A stretch of 64,000 nucleotides of DNA from NCBI RefSeq assembly GCF_004362245.1, contig NZ_SNWM01000002.1:558001-622000 (forward strand), given 5' to 3'. A program made the translations under genes and the position numbers. This DNA comes from Pedobacter duraquae (GTDB lineage Bacteria > Bacteroidota > Bacteroidia > Sphingobacteriales > Sphingobacteriaceae). A model generated the notes under the pieces. That model was not told the origin of the DNA and did not search any database. It saw only the letters and a list, made by a program, of their open reading frames with translations. Below, in pieces: positions 43,497 through 52,948 of this stretch (its first letter is position 1; each line of letters opens with the position of its first letter).

Positions 43497-46055
43497 TTAA
43501 AAAGAAAAACCAATAGATATATAAGGCAATGCGCCCTCTTTGGAAAATCCTACCGCAGCCTGAATCAGAATAAGTTCAGCAGGGATTACATAAACGCCAC
43601 CCCCATAACCGTCATGCCAGCTCTTAGAGCTTTGTCCGGGTTCCCATACCCTGCCGATATCGTTAAAACCAATAAGGCCTACAGAACCCGGAGTGATGTA
43701 AGACGTAAAATCAAATAATTTAAGTCGGAGATCCAGGTTATAATACACCATCGAACGACCTGTAAACCTATTGGTATGGAACCCCCGCAATGTGCGCACC
43801 CCACCAAGTTGCATGCGCTGATAGAAAGTTGGCGTACCTATAGTTGTGCCCGCCCCCAGTCTATTGGCAATTACGAAACCAGAACTCCCCGGGTTAACAT
43901 ACGATCTGAATTCGGTCTGTATGCTTCCGCACGCGTTGTGCTGATCGTTAAGTCCTTGTTTCGCGGCAACCGTAGTTTTCCAGTATATTCCATTTTTAGG
44001 GATAGCTGCGTTGTCACGACTATCGTAAGTGAGGTTGCTGACTAACCCGGCATAGAACTTATTCTTATAAACCTCCTCTTCAGGATAGGCAGCATTAAAA
44101 TCTCTTAAAAACCGTTTTGCATTAGACGCGGCATCACTGGTATAATACTCCGTAGAAATACCAGCTTCCAGCGTGAATCGCTTATCCAGTGCGCGTTTAA
44201 CTTTAAAATCGGCATTAAAATAGTCATAGTGACTTCTATAATACGACATATCCTTATCGCCTTTGTTGATAAACCGGGTATCATTCCCCAGTCCAAAAAA
44301 GTTACTCAGGTTATTAGGACCAAGCATGACCGCATCAATCTTTAAATCATTTTTACCGATCAGCTCCTTGAAGTCGCCGGAATAGGTGAACAAGAATGAT
44401 TCCCTGCCAGTAGCATAATTTGCCCAGAGCTCATTCCTGAATCGATAGGGTGCTTTTCTAAAGCCTTGCTTTTCATACACTAAACCTACGCCTACCAATA
44501 AGCCCTGATCGAGATTGTAGTTAAAATGAAAAAGTGGGCCTAGCTGGTCAAAAACGAAGCTCTTCTTATTGAAACTGTTGACAACAGTATCGTTCGCAAG
44601 CCTAAACTTCGCCTCTGATTTCGAAGGGAGCATATTGTTGCCGTCCAGCCTATCGTAGATATAATTCTTACTTTTATTGTTCAGGCTGGAATCGATTTTA
44701 AAGACATCTACATCTGCGCCTCCAACCATCCGCACAACAATCCGCGACTTCTTGGTACCGTTAACATCAAACACATCTTCTCCAGCGAATCCATAGAGTC
44801 TTATTTCCTCAGTGTGCTTCGGATCAAAAGTGCGCTGAAACACGGTACGGCCATTTGTACCGTCTTTCTTGATATTCTCTATCTTGACGGCAATACGACC
44901 ATCATCCTTATGGGAGATGCTAAAATATTCTTTTTTATCTGAGGCCGGTATATCTACTTTTTTAGCCAGGAAATAATAATAGGTCATTGCGATCTCCTGC
45001 AAATTAGTTACCCGCCCATTTAAAGCTTTTGAAAGCTCGTCGTTATTGTATTTTAACGCTGCAGCTGGCATTTGTCGCAACGCTTTAGTTACCAATTCAG
45101 GCGTGATTTTTTCCTGTACGTAACGGATTTCTTCCTTCCAATCCTTTTCACTGAGCTCGTTTAAAAAATAGCGGTCAAAATACCTCGCGTTAAAATTCCA
45201 TCCATTAACATCGCGGATGGTTGCTGAATATGGTTGCAGGTTTGATTTTAGCCATTGATGGGAAAGAAACCAGGGAAAGATGCCTGAGGTCTTATAAAAA
45301 ACCTTATCCCTGTCGCGTGGGATCGGATCGTAACGTGTTACACCCTTATCCTTATCAGATGTCCAGCGCCAGTTGTCTTCATGCCTATCCCAGTCGCCAA
45401 CAACAAAGTCGAGCAACCGGGCACGTAACACAAGTTTCTCGTTGAGCAGATGGTCGTTATCTTCCTGCAGTTTCTCCTGAACTTTATCGGTGCTCTGTGT
45501 TTTATCCAGGTCCAGGGGAGCGCGTTCTTCAAAATAGTAAGCGGCATTCGCAAATTCCTTCCTGTATTCACCAAGTCCCGGATCGTCACCAACATACACC
45601 AATTCAGGATTGGCATGTTCAAGTTTCAATGCTTCAGCAAGAACTGGTACAATCATGGCGCCGAACGGATGTCCTGTTGATACCTGATCCTGAACGATAT
45701 CCTTAGCAATAGTTGGCCTGAGGTTAGCTGGTAGCGCACGCTCGGGATACTTTTGAATCGTTCGCAACACCCATTCTTTTCCCTGAGGGTCTACAAAACG
45801 AATGGACCGCGTTTGATTGCCACCACCCAGTTTGGAGATCTTTAACCCGCCACGTTCCTTATTGATATCAAGTACCCTCATTTTTACCGGGAGTGCCCAG
45901 AGTTTCCGGTAATTTTCCCCTAAAAAGTCACGGTGTACCTTACTTACCTGATCATATTCGGGGGCAATAGCAACAGTTACTGAATCCGGCAAGTTTTTAG
46001 TTTGCGCAAAGCCAGCAACAGGTAGTAACAGAAACCAAAGTAATCTTTTTATCAT
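43497..46055 (-). CDS. Kinase-like domain fused to Omp85-type outer-membrane beta-barrel
   Basis: An 852-residue exported protein (signal MIKRLLWFLLLPVAGFAQ). Residues ~25-350 form a domain shared with the neighbouring 1203-residue protein: HRDFLGENYRKLWA, GGGNQTRSIRFVDPQGKEWVLR, RLLDFVVGDWDRHEDNW (D221, D223, R224, H225) and PIPRDRD (D248, D250). The GDWDRHxxxW plus DxD pattern resembles the catalytic and metal loops of CotH/Fam20/HipA-type kinases; that is my inference. Residues ~500-852 form a barrel of the BamA/TamA surface-antigen type (LGGVRTLRGFHTNRFTGRS; terminal ISIGFSF). The start overlaps the GAF gene by 4 bp. Substrate unknown. Confidence 0.75.
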   Translation of the reverse strand: MIKRLLWFLLLPVAGFAQTKNLPDSVTVAIAPEYDQVSKVHRDFLGENYRKLWALPVKMRVLDINKERGGLKISKLGGGNQTRSIRFVDPQGKEWVLRTIQKYPERALPANLRPTIAKDIVQDQVSTGHPFGAMIVPVLAEALKLEHANPELVYVGDDPGLGEYRKEFANAAYYFEERAPLDLDKTQSTDKVQEKLQEDNDHLLNEKLVLRARLLDFVVGDWDRHEDNWRWTSDKDKGVTRYDPIPRDRDKVFYKTSGIFPWFLSHQWLKSNLQPYSATIRDVNGWNFNARYFDRYFLNELSEKDWKEEIRYVQEKITPELVTKALRQMPAAALKYNNDELSKALNGRVTNLQEIAMTYYYFLAKKVDIPASDKKEYFSISHKDDGRIAVKIENIKKDGTNGRTVFQRTFDPKHTEEIRLYGFAGEDVFDVNGTKKSRIVVRMVGGADVDVFKIDSSLNNKSKNYIYDRLDGNNMLPSKSEAKFRLANDTVVNSFNKKSFVFDQLGPLFHFNYNLDQGLLVGVGLVYEKQGFRKAPYRFRNELWANYATGRESFLFTYSGDFKELIGKNDLKIDAVMLGPNNLSNFFGLGNDTRFINKGDKDMSYYRSHYDYFNADFKVKRALDKRFTLEAGISTEYYTSDAASNAKRFLRDFNAAYPEEEVYKNKFYAGLVSNLTYDSRDNAAIPKNGIYWKTTVAAKQGLNDQHNACGSIQTEFRSYVNPGSSGFVIANRLGAGTTIGTPTFYQRMQLGGVRTLRGFHTNRFTGRSMVYYNLDLRLKLFDFTSYITPGSVGLIGFNDIGRVWEPGQSSKSWHDGYGGGVYVIPAELILIQAAVGFSKEGALPYISIGFSF

Positions 46056-48436
46056 ATGCCCGATTGTATTTCAGCGTGCTCATTCATTGCCACACCAACA
46101 CGGAGTGCCTTAAGTCCTTCTACGCCCTGAAGTTCTTCGACTTCTATATATTCAACATCATCTAATAGCAGTTTCTGTGTTTGCAGGGTTTGAATATATC
46201 CTAAATATTCTGCTGCCTCAGAACTATTGAAGTAAACGATAGCAATTTTACCGGGCTGTGTCAAACGCTCTTCTGAGCCTTTGATATGTGCTTTATCAAT
46301 TCGTTTCTTGACCATCTGATAGCGGATATTGTAGCCACCCTCCACATCAAACCGCTGTTCGTCGGCCCTAAAACTAATATCTATGGGTTTATCGTATACA
46401 AAAATCAGATGTGTTGTTTGCAAATGCATTGCCAGCTCCGGAATCAGCCGATTTGTGGCACGCGCAATCTTGGCAATAATCTCCAGCTGCATAAAACGAA
46501 AGGTCTGCACCATATCGGCCGGCATTGGCGTAAGGTGGGCGATAGATTCACCGAGATAAATATCAAACTCAACACCATCTGTCCGGAATTTCTCGAAATA
46601 GCATGGATATGCATGCTGAAGTTCTACGTTAAACTCTTCCAACAGCGTACTGATTGTTCTGTTGATAGATTGCATGCTGCGTTCATATTCCAGCCTGTTT
46701 TTATAAAGGGCCCCCTGTGGGTCAACATGGCTAAAGTAATTATCGACGGTCTGCGTTACTGCAGGCTGGGTATCTTTCAGCAAATGCAGATATGCCGGCA
46801 GCTGCCTCAGCAGGTAATCTTCAATTCTTAATATTTCCCGGTCAGAAAGTTCATCAAACTCTTTATGATTCCATAGCCCGGCGGGCGAAGGGATATTTTT
46901 TTCATTCAGCGACTTAACCTTCACCTTGATCTCACAAAGCGTCGTTTCCAGCAAATCGAAGTGTGCATACAAATCTTTACGGATGGCCAGATTGCGCTCA
47001 ATGCTCGAATCTTTGATATCTATAGCACCATAGAAAGGATGTACGTTTTTGAAAAAGATAGATTCTATAGGCAGTTTCTTTCCCAGAGATTTTGCATTGA
47101 GATAGTTGAATGCAGCCTGATAAAAACGCCACTGCACTGCCGGTTGCAGCGAAGTAAATTTATCTGTTATCACTGCAGCAATCTCATTGTTAAATTCAGT
47201 AATAATATTCTGAAAAAGTTGGGCCAGTAGCGGGAAAGCTGTTTCTATTTTAGACAGGGTGCTACTGTTAAAAAAGCTTGGATCTTTGGCGTACAATTCC
47301 AAACACCCTACCAGCCGGCCACTATAGTACAGCGGAAAAAGAGCATAAGACCGGATACCCTTATTCCATAGCAGTCTTAACATCGGATAATTATTCTGCT
47401 CTTCCTCTACAATTTCAGGAAAGATCAATCGCCGGGGATGCATCAGGTAATCTTCTATTAACGACTGATAATCTACCTCTCCATCCTGCTCCTGCCTGGC
47501 CAGTTCAATAATAATACTTTGAAATCCAGAATGGTCATTGACCACTGTTTTGTCGTTGAGCCTTAAATAGGGTAAAATCCCAAATTCCACCTGATCACTT
47601 CCTACAAGTGTTTGCAGCGCAATCGTAATGTTTTTATCATGCGAGCCAACCGCACAATCGTTGTGTGCTATGATTACATTTTTAACTGATTCCAGTGCAT
47701 ATTCTGAAGTAACATCTGTGAGGCTTACAATGGAAATACCTTCTACCCTAAACTGCTCGGGAGGCAACAGATTACTTAATATATTTAACGTATTTGTGTC
47801 GTCCTGCAGCTCTTCTTTGATTTTCTGAAGGCTCAGTTCGGGAAGTTCTGCCAAACTCTCGATGTCCATAAAACGTGTGTCCACATTCAGCCGATAGTAT
47901 TTTAGTAAATGTGTTTCCGGATCGATCAATGACTTGATTGTGAAATCTACATCTGTAAGTGTGAAGTTGTAAAATTTCTTAAGAACGAGGTTATAGAAAC
48001 TCGTACGTACACTTTTATGCATGTCCTCGGCAACGGGCAATTTCAGATCTTTTCTCAGCATCTTTGTCTCAGCATCAATCAGTATACTGTAGAAACCAGA
48101 AGTACCGTAAAAAAAAGCTGCCGTTAATGGGGGCCCTAGTGCCCAGAACTGCTCAGACTCATCATTCAGGATCGGAGAAAGTGCAGTATAGATCAGCTCA
48201 TAGAGCGACGTGTATTTTTGCGCGTCAGCGGCCGACACGGCTTCCTCAAGTTCTGGATACTGCTTAAACTGCTCCAGAATATATTTAAAAAAGTTAACCT
48301 TGGCTGTTTTTTCTGTTTCTATTTTCTGCTCTATAAACCGGATAAAAGGTTTGAGCGAAAAGTGCAAATCGATCCCTAGCGGATGCTTATTGAGCTCTTC
48401 TGCTCCTGGGACTAAACTAACGGTGGTCGCTTGCAT
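46052..48436 (-). CDS. Large cytoplasmic GAF-domain protein
   Basis: A 794-residue protein without signal peptide or membrane segments. Around residues ~190-420 it contains a GAF-like domain, clearest at NKGIRSYALFPLYYSGRLVGCLELYAKDP. The flanking regions (DLHFSLKPFIRFIEQK at the N-terminus; RTISTLLEEFNVELQHAYPCYFEKFRTDGVEFDIYLG-like text toward the C-terminus) are alpha-helical and not assigned. No kinase, cyclase or phosphodiesterase motif is visible. It sits between the two kinase-like/barrel genes (10 bp after one, 4-bp overlap with the next), so it probably works with them or senses the same signal. Confidence 0.75.
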   Translation of the reverse strand: MQATTVSLVPGAEELNKHPLGIDLHFSLKPFIRFIEQKIETEKTAKVNFFKYILEQFKQYPELEEAVSAADAQKYTSLYELIYTALSPILNDESEQFWALGPPLTAAFFYGTSGFYSILIDAETKMLRKDLKLPVAEDMHKSVRTSFYNLVLKKFYNFTLTDVDFTIKSLIDPETHLLKYYRLNVDTRFMDIESLAELPELSLQKIKEELQDDTNTLNILSNLLPPEQFRVEGISIVSLTDVTSEYALESVKNVIIAHNDCAVGSHDKNITIALQTLVGSDQVEFGILPYLRLNDKTVVNDHSGFQSIIIELARQEQDGEVDYQSLIEDYLMHPRRLIFPEIVEEEQNNYPMLRLLWNKGIRSYALFPLYYSGRLVGCLELYAKDPSFFNSSTLSKIETAFPLLAQLFQNIITEFNNEIAAVITDKFTSLQPAVQWRFYQAAFNYLNAKSLGKKLPIESIFFKNVHPFYGAIDIKDSSIERNLAIRKDLYAHFDLLETTLCEIKVKVKSLNEKNIPSPAGLWNHKEFDELSDREILRIEDYLLRQLPAYLHLLKDTQPAVTQTVDNYFSHVDPQGALYKNRLEYERSMQSINRTISTLLEEFNVELQHAYPCYFEKFRTDGVEFDIYLGESIAHLTPMPADMVQTFRFMQLEIIAKIARATNRLIPELAMHLQTTHLIFVYDKPIDISFRADEQRFDVEGGYNIRYQMVKKRIDKAHIKGSEERLTQPGKIAIVYFNSSEAAEYLGYIQTLQTQKLLLDDVEYIEVEELQGVEGLKALRVGVAMNEHAEIQSGI

Positions 48437-48446
48437 ATCTTATAAG

Positions 48447-51400
48447 TTAAAAACGCATTCCTATACTAAGATAAGGATACCAGCCTTCAGTAGAGTGTCC
48501 CATAATGAATTTTATTACAGTTAGCTCTGCCGGAGCCAGGTAAAGTCCGCCACCTACACCATGGTGCCACGGACTGGAATCATCATTTCTTTCCCAGACT
48601 CTTCCGGTATCGTAGAAGCCGATTAGTCCAATCTGACCTGGCACCAGGTAATTCGCAAAGTCACCAAGCTTAGCGCGCAGCTCCAGGTTGTTGTAGAAAG
48701 AATGTTGACCGGCAAACCTGAATTGTCTGAATCCCATCAAATTTCCTTGTGATCCAAGAAACAAACTCTGGTAAAATGCAGTCTTTCCAATAGTTACCCC
48801 ACCTCCAAAACGTTCGGCAAGGACTACCGTTGCTCTTGTGTTTAATGCCTTATATAAAGCCACCTCGGGGATGATCTGTGCAAAAGATTTGGAGTTATCG
48901 TTCAGGCCGGCGTATCCCTGCAGCTTTATATTTACATAACTTCCCCAGGCTGGCAGTACTTTGTTATTGCGTTTATCATTAACAAAGTTGACTATCACAC
49001 CAGCATGCATTCTGTCTTTTTCCACACTATTGGCATCATAAGAACCTATAAGCGCAGGGTTTTGCGTTAAGCGACCTTCATTATTCTCGACATCGTAATG
49101 ATAGTACTGAAACGACGGACCAATAGAAACGCTTGTTCCCGTTTCAGTATGCCAGCGAAGTGCAGGATCAAACTGGAAGATATTAAATCTCGCCCTATAG
49201 TATTTCTGATAGCCATCAAATTTATTCAATACCGTTTCGTTGCCACGGCCGAAGAAATTAATGGAATTATCCGGAGCATCTGCCCTTGCCTGGATCTCCA
49301 GGTCGGCATTCCCTATTGCCTTAATAAATTCTCCGCGATACCGGATCCGAAAGGCCTTGGTTGTAAAGGAGTGGTACACCAGAAACTCGTGCATATAGTT
49401 ATACGGAAGTTTTCTAAAACCTTCCTGACGGATATACTTGAATCCCGCACCGATCAATACACCCTCATCACGGTTAAACGCTGCTGTGTAGATTGGAATA
49501 AATTCATGAATCAGATTGACCGGCAAAAAGGAAGTGTTGATGCTGTCGCCCGACAAATGGATTTTCAGCCTTGATGAGTCACCCTTCAATTTTAACTTAT
49601 TACCTATATCATACAACTGCACTTTACGTTTGGCATTGATCACCTCAATGTTTTTAGTACCGGTGCTATCTACCACACGCAGTTTAATGTTGGAGGTTTT
49701 GTTATCCAATACTACGCGATCTGATCCACCACCTGTATAGATTCTGATTTCTTTGGTTACCTCAGGGTAATAAGCTGTATTCATCAGAGCTTTCTGAACT
49801 TTCCCATCCTTATTAACTTTGTTCACCTTCACATTTAAGCCATTGTTAACCGTATCGGTGATCGTAATCAGTTCGTTTTTACCACTCGCGTGCACGTCTA
49901 CAATCTTATTCGAGTATTTATAATACCAGGACATTTCTTCGGGAATATTCTTCCTCCGGGTTTTCAATGCGGCAAGGAGCTTGTCGTGCCTTAGCTTATA
50001 TGCCGATGCTGGTAGCCTTCTTAACCCTGCCTCCAGCACTTCATCTGTTTCTGCAGCTACAAAATCGTTGACTATTTTCATGTACTGCTCGTAACTAAAA
50101 TGCGTTGCAGGGTAGCGATCCATGAAGACCGTTTTCCATAAAGAATACCGAATATCTTTGATCTTCCCTCCCCATCCTTGCAGGTTAGGCACCAGGCCTG
50201 GCTTTGATACCTGCGTAGGAATCAGTCCCTGGTTCACATACATCGCCTGATCTCTGTCGCGGGGAACGGCAGTATATACATCTTCACCATCCCCTTTTTC
50301 TTTTTTCCATCTCCACTGGTCTCCGTGCCTGTCCCAGTCGCCAATTAATAAATCCAGCAAGCGCGCCCTTAAAAACTCTTCGGCATCAATGTTATTGTCA
50401 TTATCCTTATCCAGCTTTTTTACTGTTTTAGGTGTATTGTCACTCTCACCAATAGGTTCACGTTCTTCGAGCAAACATATCTTGTTTACAAATAAAGCGG
50501 CATATTTTCCCAGGTTAGGATCAGCAGAAACCACACCAATAATTGGGTTTGCGTGGGGAACACGTGCTGCTACTGCCAAAGGTGGCACTACTAATGCCGA
50601 GAAGGGATGTTGGGCACTTAACGCATCATCTACAAGATCTTTAGCAAACGTTTCCTGTAATTCATCGGGAAGAATTTTCTCTGGAGCCTTCTCAACCCCT
50701 CTAAGCACCCATTCTTTACCAGATTTGTCTACCAGACGCAATGAATTGGTCTGGAAGCCGCCACCCATTTGAATCGGTGTTAATCCCCCGTGAATAGAAG
50801 AAAGCCTGATCACAGGCAACTTCGTTTGCGCGGCCCACTCTTTTCTATAGTTCTCGCCAAAAAGAAAACGGTGAAATCCTGTCACCTTATCATAAGCCGG
50901 GTGTACAGCAAGAATGATACTATCCCCAACAATCGGTTTATGCAAAGAATCCAGTCTTTCTTTAACTGCTACATAAGGTTTGGTATATGAAAAGGTCTGC
51001 ACTACGCCACTATCGGTATCTTTATAATACGTGAAGGTGATACTTTTATCAGCAAGCATGTCTGCTGTAACATATCCCTGTGTCGCGTCCGCGTACAATG
51101 CATTTTTTCCTTTTACAACGTAGCTATGCTTCGCCCCGGCACCACTGATTACCTGCATCTGCTTTTTTGACTTGATAAACTGCAAGCCGTGCTCATGACC
51201 GGCAACGTGCACCATATTTGGGAAGGTCCCGAAAACAGCATTGATCTTCTGTACCATATCCTTATAGTCCGGATGATTCAAATCTTCCTCATTTGGAAAA
51301 GTAGAGCGGAGAAAAGGATAGATAGATCCTATAAACGGAAGCGGAATCTTCAGGTCATCATTGAATGCCGTAAGCGGAAAAAGGTGGTCCTTGAATGAAA

Positions 51401-52058
51401 AATGCCCTCCATGGATACCATAACTTTGAAAAGGGTGATGTGAGGCTAATAGAATTACTTTATTCCTGTTTTTGTAATAGAGATCCTGGATCTTCCGCAA
51501 AATATCATCCTTAGTTTTACAATCACACTCAGGTTCAGGATTAGCTTTATTAAAGGTATACAGGAACCACTCACTGTCGAATGCAATAATGGTCAGATCT
51601 TTCGACACATTGATCTCTACAGGATCGGGACAGCCATCTCTGGGCACCATCTTAAGCAGACTATCCTGCTGTTCATCCAGGTATTCCCATTGCCTTTTGA
51701 TCTTAGCCAGACCCTTTGGTCCCGACTTATCCCAGTCGTGATTTCCTGGCAAAAAATAAACCGGAGCGCCCGCTGCACGCAAGGGTAAATATTGGGACTG
51801 CAAAATTTTCTTTGTTTCTTCCTCTTCAGCACTTCCGGGTAGCCCCATGCCGCGTGGGTATATATTATCTCCTAGAAAAAGAACTGTTGTTTTTCCCTTC
51901 AGCACGTTTGCCGAAGCATGCTTAAGCACCTGGCTTTGCTGAGTATCCATCTCTCCCGCATCTCCAATCAGGATGACACGCGATACCACTGGCGAATGCT
52001 GTGCCCAGCTTGGCGACATGTAAAATAGTATTAAAATTAGAAGGAGTAAGCGTTTCAT
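48447..52058 (-). CDS. Metallophosphoesterase + kinase-like domain + outer-membrane barrel fusion
   Basis: A 1203-residue exported three-part protein. Residues 22-~335 are a calcineurin-like phosphoesterase: IGDAGEMD (~32), FLGDNIY (63-65), PGNHDWD (G105-D108), ASHHPF (H207/H208), AGHEHG (H288/H290). Residues ~378-700 repeat the kinase-like domain of the 43497 gene: GGGFQTNSLRLVD, RLLDLLIGDWDRHGDQW (D574, D576, R577, H578), VPRDRD (D601, D603). D550-E561 just before it is an EF-hand-like loop. From ~840 comes an Omp85-type barrel (FRQFRFAGQHS; ends YLSIGMRF). It lies 11 bp after the SdiA-type lipoprotein gene. Domain 1 and barrel are confident; the kinase reading is inference. Confidence 0.78.
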   Translation of the reverse strand: MKRLLLLILILFYMSPSWAQHSPVVSRVILIGDAGEMDTQQSQVLKHASANVLKGKTTVLFLGDNIYPRGMGLPGSAEEEETKKILQSQYLPLRAAGAPVYFLPGNHDWDKSGPKGLAKIKRQWEYLDEQQDSLLKMVPRDGCPDPVEINVSKDLTIIAFDSEWFLYTFNKANPEPECDCKTKDDILRKIQDLYYKNRNKVILLASHHPFQSYGIHGGHFSFKDHLFPLTAFNDDLKIPLPFIGSIYPFLRSTFPNEEDLNHPDYKDMVQKINAVFGTFPNMVHVAGHEHGLQFIKSKKQMQVISGAGAKHSYVVKGKNALYADATQGYVTADMLADKSITFTYYKDTDSGVVQTFSYTKPYVAVKERLDSLHKPIVGDSIILAVHPAYDKVTGFHRFLFGENYRKEWAAQTKLPVIRLSSIHGGLTPIQMGGGFQTNSLRLVDKSGKEWVLRGVEKAPEKILPDELQETFAKDLVDDALSAQHPFSALVVPPLAVAARVPHANPIIGVVSADPNLGKYAALFVNKICLLEEREPIGESDNTPKTVKKLDKDNDNNIDAEEFLRARLLDLLIGDWDRHGDQWRWKKEKGDGEDVYTAVPRDRDQAMYVNQGLIPTQVSKPGLVPNLQGWGGKIKDIRYSLWKTVFMDRYPATHFSYEQYMKIVNDFVAAETDEVLEAGLRRLPASAYKLRHDKLLAALKTRRKNIPEEMSWYYKYSNKIVDVHASGKNELITITDTVNNGLNVKVNKVNKDGKVQKALMNTAYYPEVTKEIRIYTGGGSDRVVLDNKTSNIKLRVVDSTGTKNIEVINAKRKVQLYDIGNKLKLKGDSSRLKIHLSGDSINTSFLPVNLIHEFIPIYTAAFNRDEGVLIGAGFKYIRQEGFRKLPYNYMHEFLVYHSFTTKAFRIRYRGEFIKAIGNADLEIQARADAPDNSINFFGRGNETVLNKFDGYQKYYRARFNIFQFDPALRWHTETGTSVSIGPSFQYYHYDVENNEGRLTQNPALIGSYDANSVEKDRMHAGVIVNFVNDKRNNKVLPAWGSYVNIKLQGYAGLNDNSKSFAQIIPEVALYKALNTRATVVLAERFGGGVTIGKTAFYQSLFLGSQGNLMGFRQFRFAGQHSFYNNLELRAKLGDFANYLVPGQIGLIGFYDTGRVWERNDDSSPWHHGVGGGLYLAPAELTVIKFIMGHSTEGWYPYLSIGMRF

Positions 52059-52069
52059 CAGATGGCGTT

Positions 52070-52948
52070 CTATTTAGATGAGGGTTTAAATTTAAATTTA
52101 AGAATATTTCCGTTAGAAAGCTCATCGCCTTCATTGGATATATAGAGGTTGCGCTGGTTATCGAAGGCCATGCCTTCAGGCTGGTTAAAAATCGAAGAAT
52201 CCAGACGGTGAACAGCTTTAACTTTCCAGTCGGCACCAACAATAACAAGTATCTTGTTTACAGAAGACAGCACATACCATTCTTTTGTCACAGGATTCAG
52301 GGTCATTGCAGAAGCTTTTAATCCAGTTCTGATCTCCTGGCCCATGGCTTCAATTTCCTTCGACTTAATGCTGAAGTTACTTGAAAAAGCAATATTTCCT
52401 GTAGCCGGGTCATAATTGTAGATATAGCCTGTAGATACACGGGCCTTATGATCATCGGTGTTATTTTTACCCAGAATATAAATCTTATGGGTGGGCTCAT
52501 CGATATACATACTTTCGTACTCCCCTTTAGGCAATATCTTTTTCCATTCCCTTACGCTAAGCGATTTTTTCTTGTTGATATCAGCCAGAGGAAAAACAAA
52601 GAGCGAACCTGAGCTTTTAAGCACAAATACTGTCTGCTTATAAATTGCTACATCTTCATAATCACCTTTAGAAGCAAATTTTACTGCTGTTGCTTTTTTA
52701 ATGCCCCAATTTTGAGCAAACAGTTTACCATCCTCATCCTGAATAGAATAGACAGTCTTGCCATTCATGCCCTGAAAAGCAATTCCCGAAATCTCCAGAA
52801 GGTCTTCTGGCATAATAAATTTTTCAGGACTGTTCAGGTTGTAACCCTGTGGAGAGGTAAATTTATTGGTTGCTGGTTTACATGCAAAAGCACCCATTGC
52901 CGCGATTGCGGCAAAAAATATGATGAGCCGGTATCTTGTTCTTTTCAT
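52070..52948 (-). CDS. SdiA-regulated-type beta-propeller lipoprotein
   Basis: A 292-residue lipoprotein (lipobox AMGAFAC-KP). The motifs LEISGIAFQG, VYSIQDEDGKLF, KGDYEDVAIY, EGMAFDNQRNLYISNEG fit the SdiA-regulated family, a propeller fold related to esterase-like/phytase-like beta-propellers. The repeated D/E-rich turns may bind calcium. Function is not established. It overlaps ppk by one base and precedes the phosphoesterase fusion by 11 bp, so it is part of the same operon and likely periplasmic or surface located. Confidence 0.8.
   Translation of the reverse strand: MKRTRYRLIIFFAAIAAMGAFACKPATNKFTSPQGYNLNSPEKFIMPEDLLEISGIAFQGMNGKTVYSIQDEDGKLFAQNWGIKKATAVKFASKGDYEDVAIYKQTVFVLKSSGSLFVFPLADINKKKSLSVREWKKILPKGEYESMYIDEPTHKIYILGKNNTDDHKARVSTGYIYNYDPATGNIAFSSNFSIKSKEIEAMGQEIRTGLKASAMTLNPVTKEWYVLSSVNKILVIVGADWKVKAVHRLDSSIFNQPEGMAFDNQRNLYISNEGDELSNGNILKFKFKPSSK

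Noticed and set aside
47651..47667. GCACAA-TCG-TTGTGTGC-like palindrome resembling a LacI-type operator
   Set aside because: It lies deep inside the GAF-protein coding sequence with no promoter nearby and lacks the second block of the shared pectin module.
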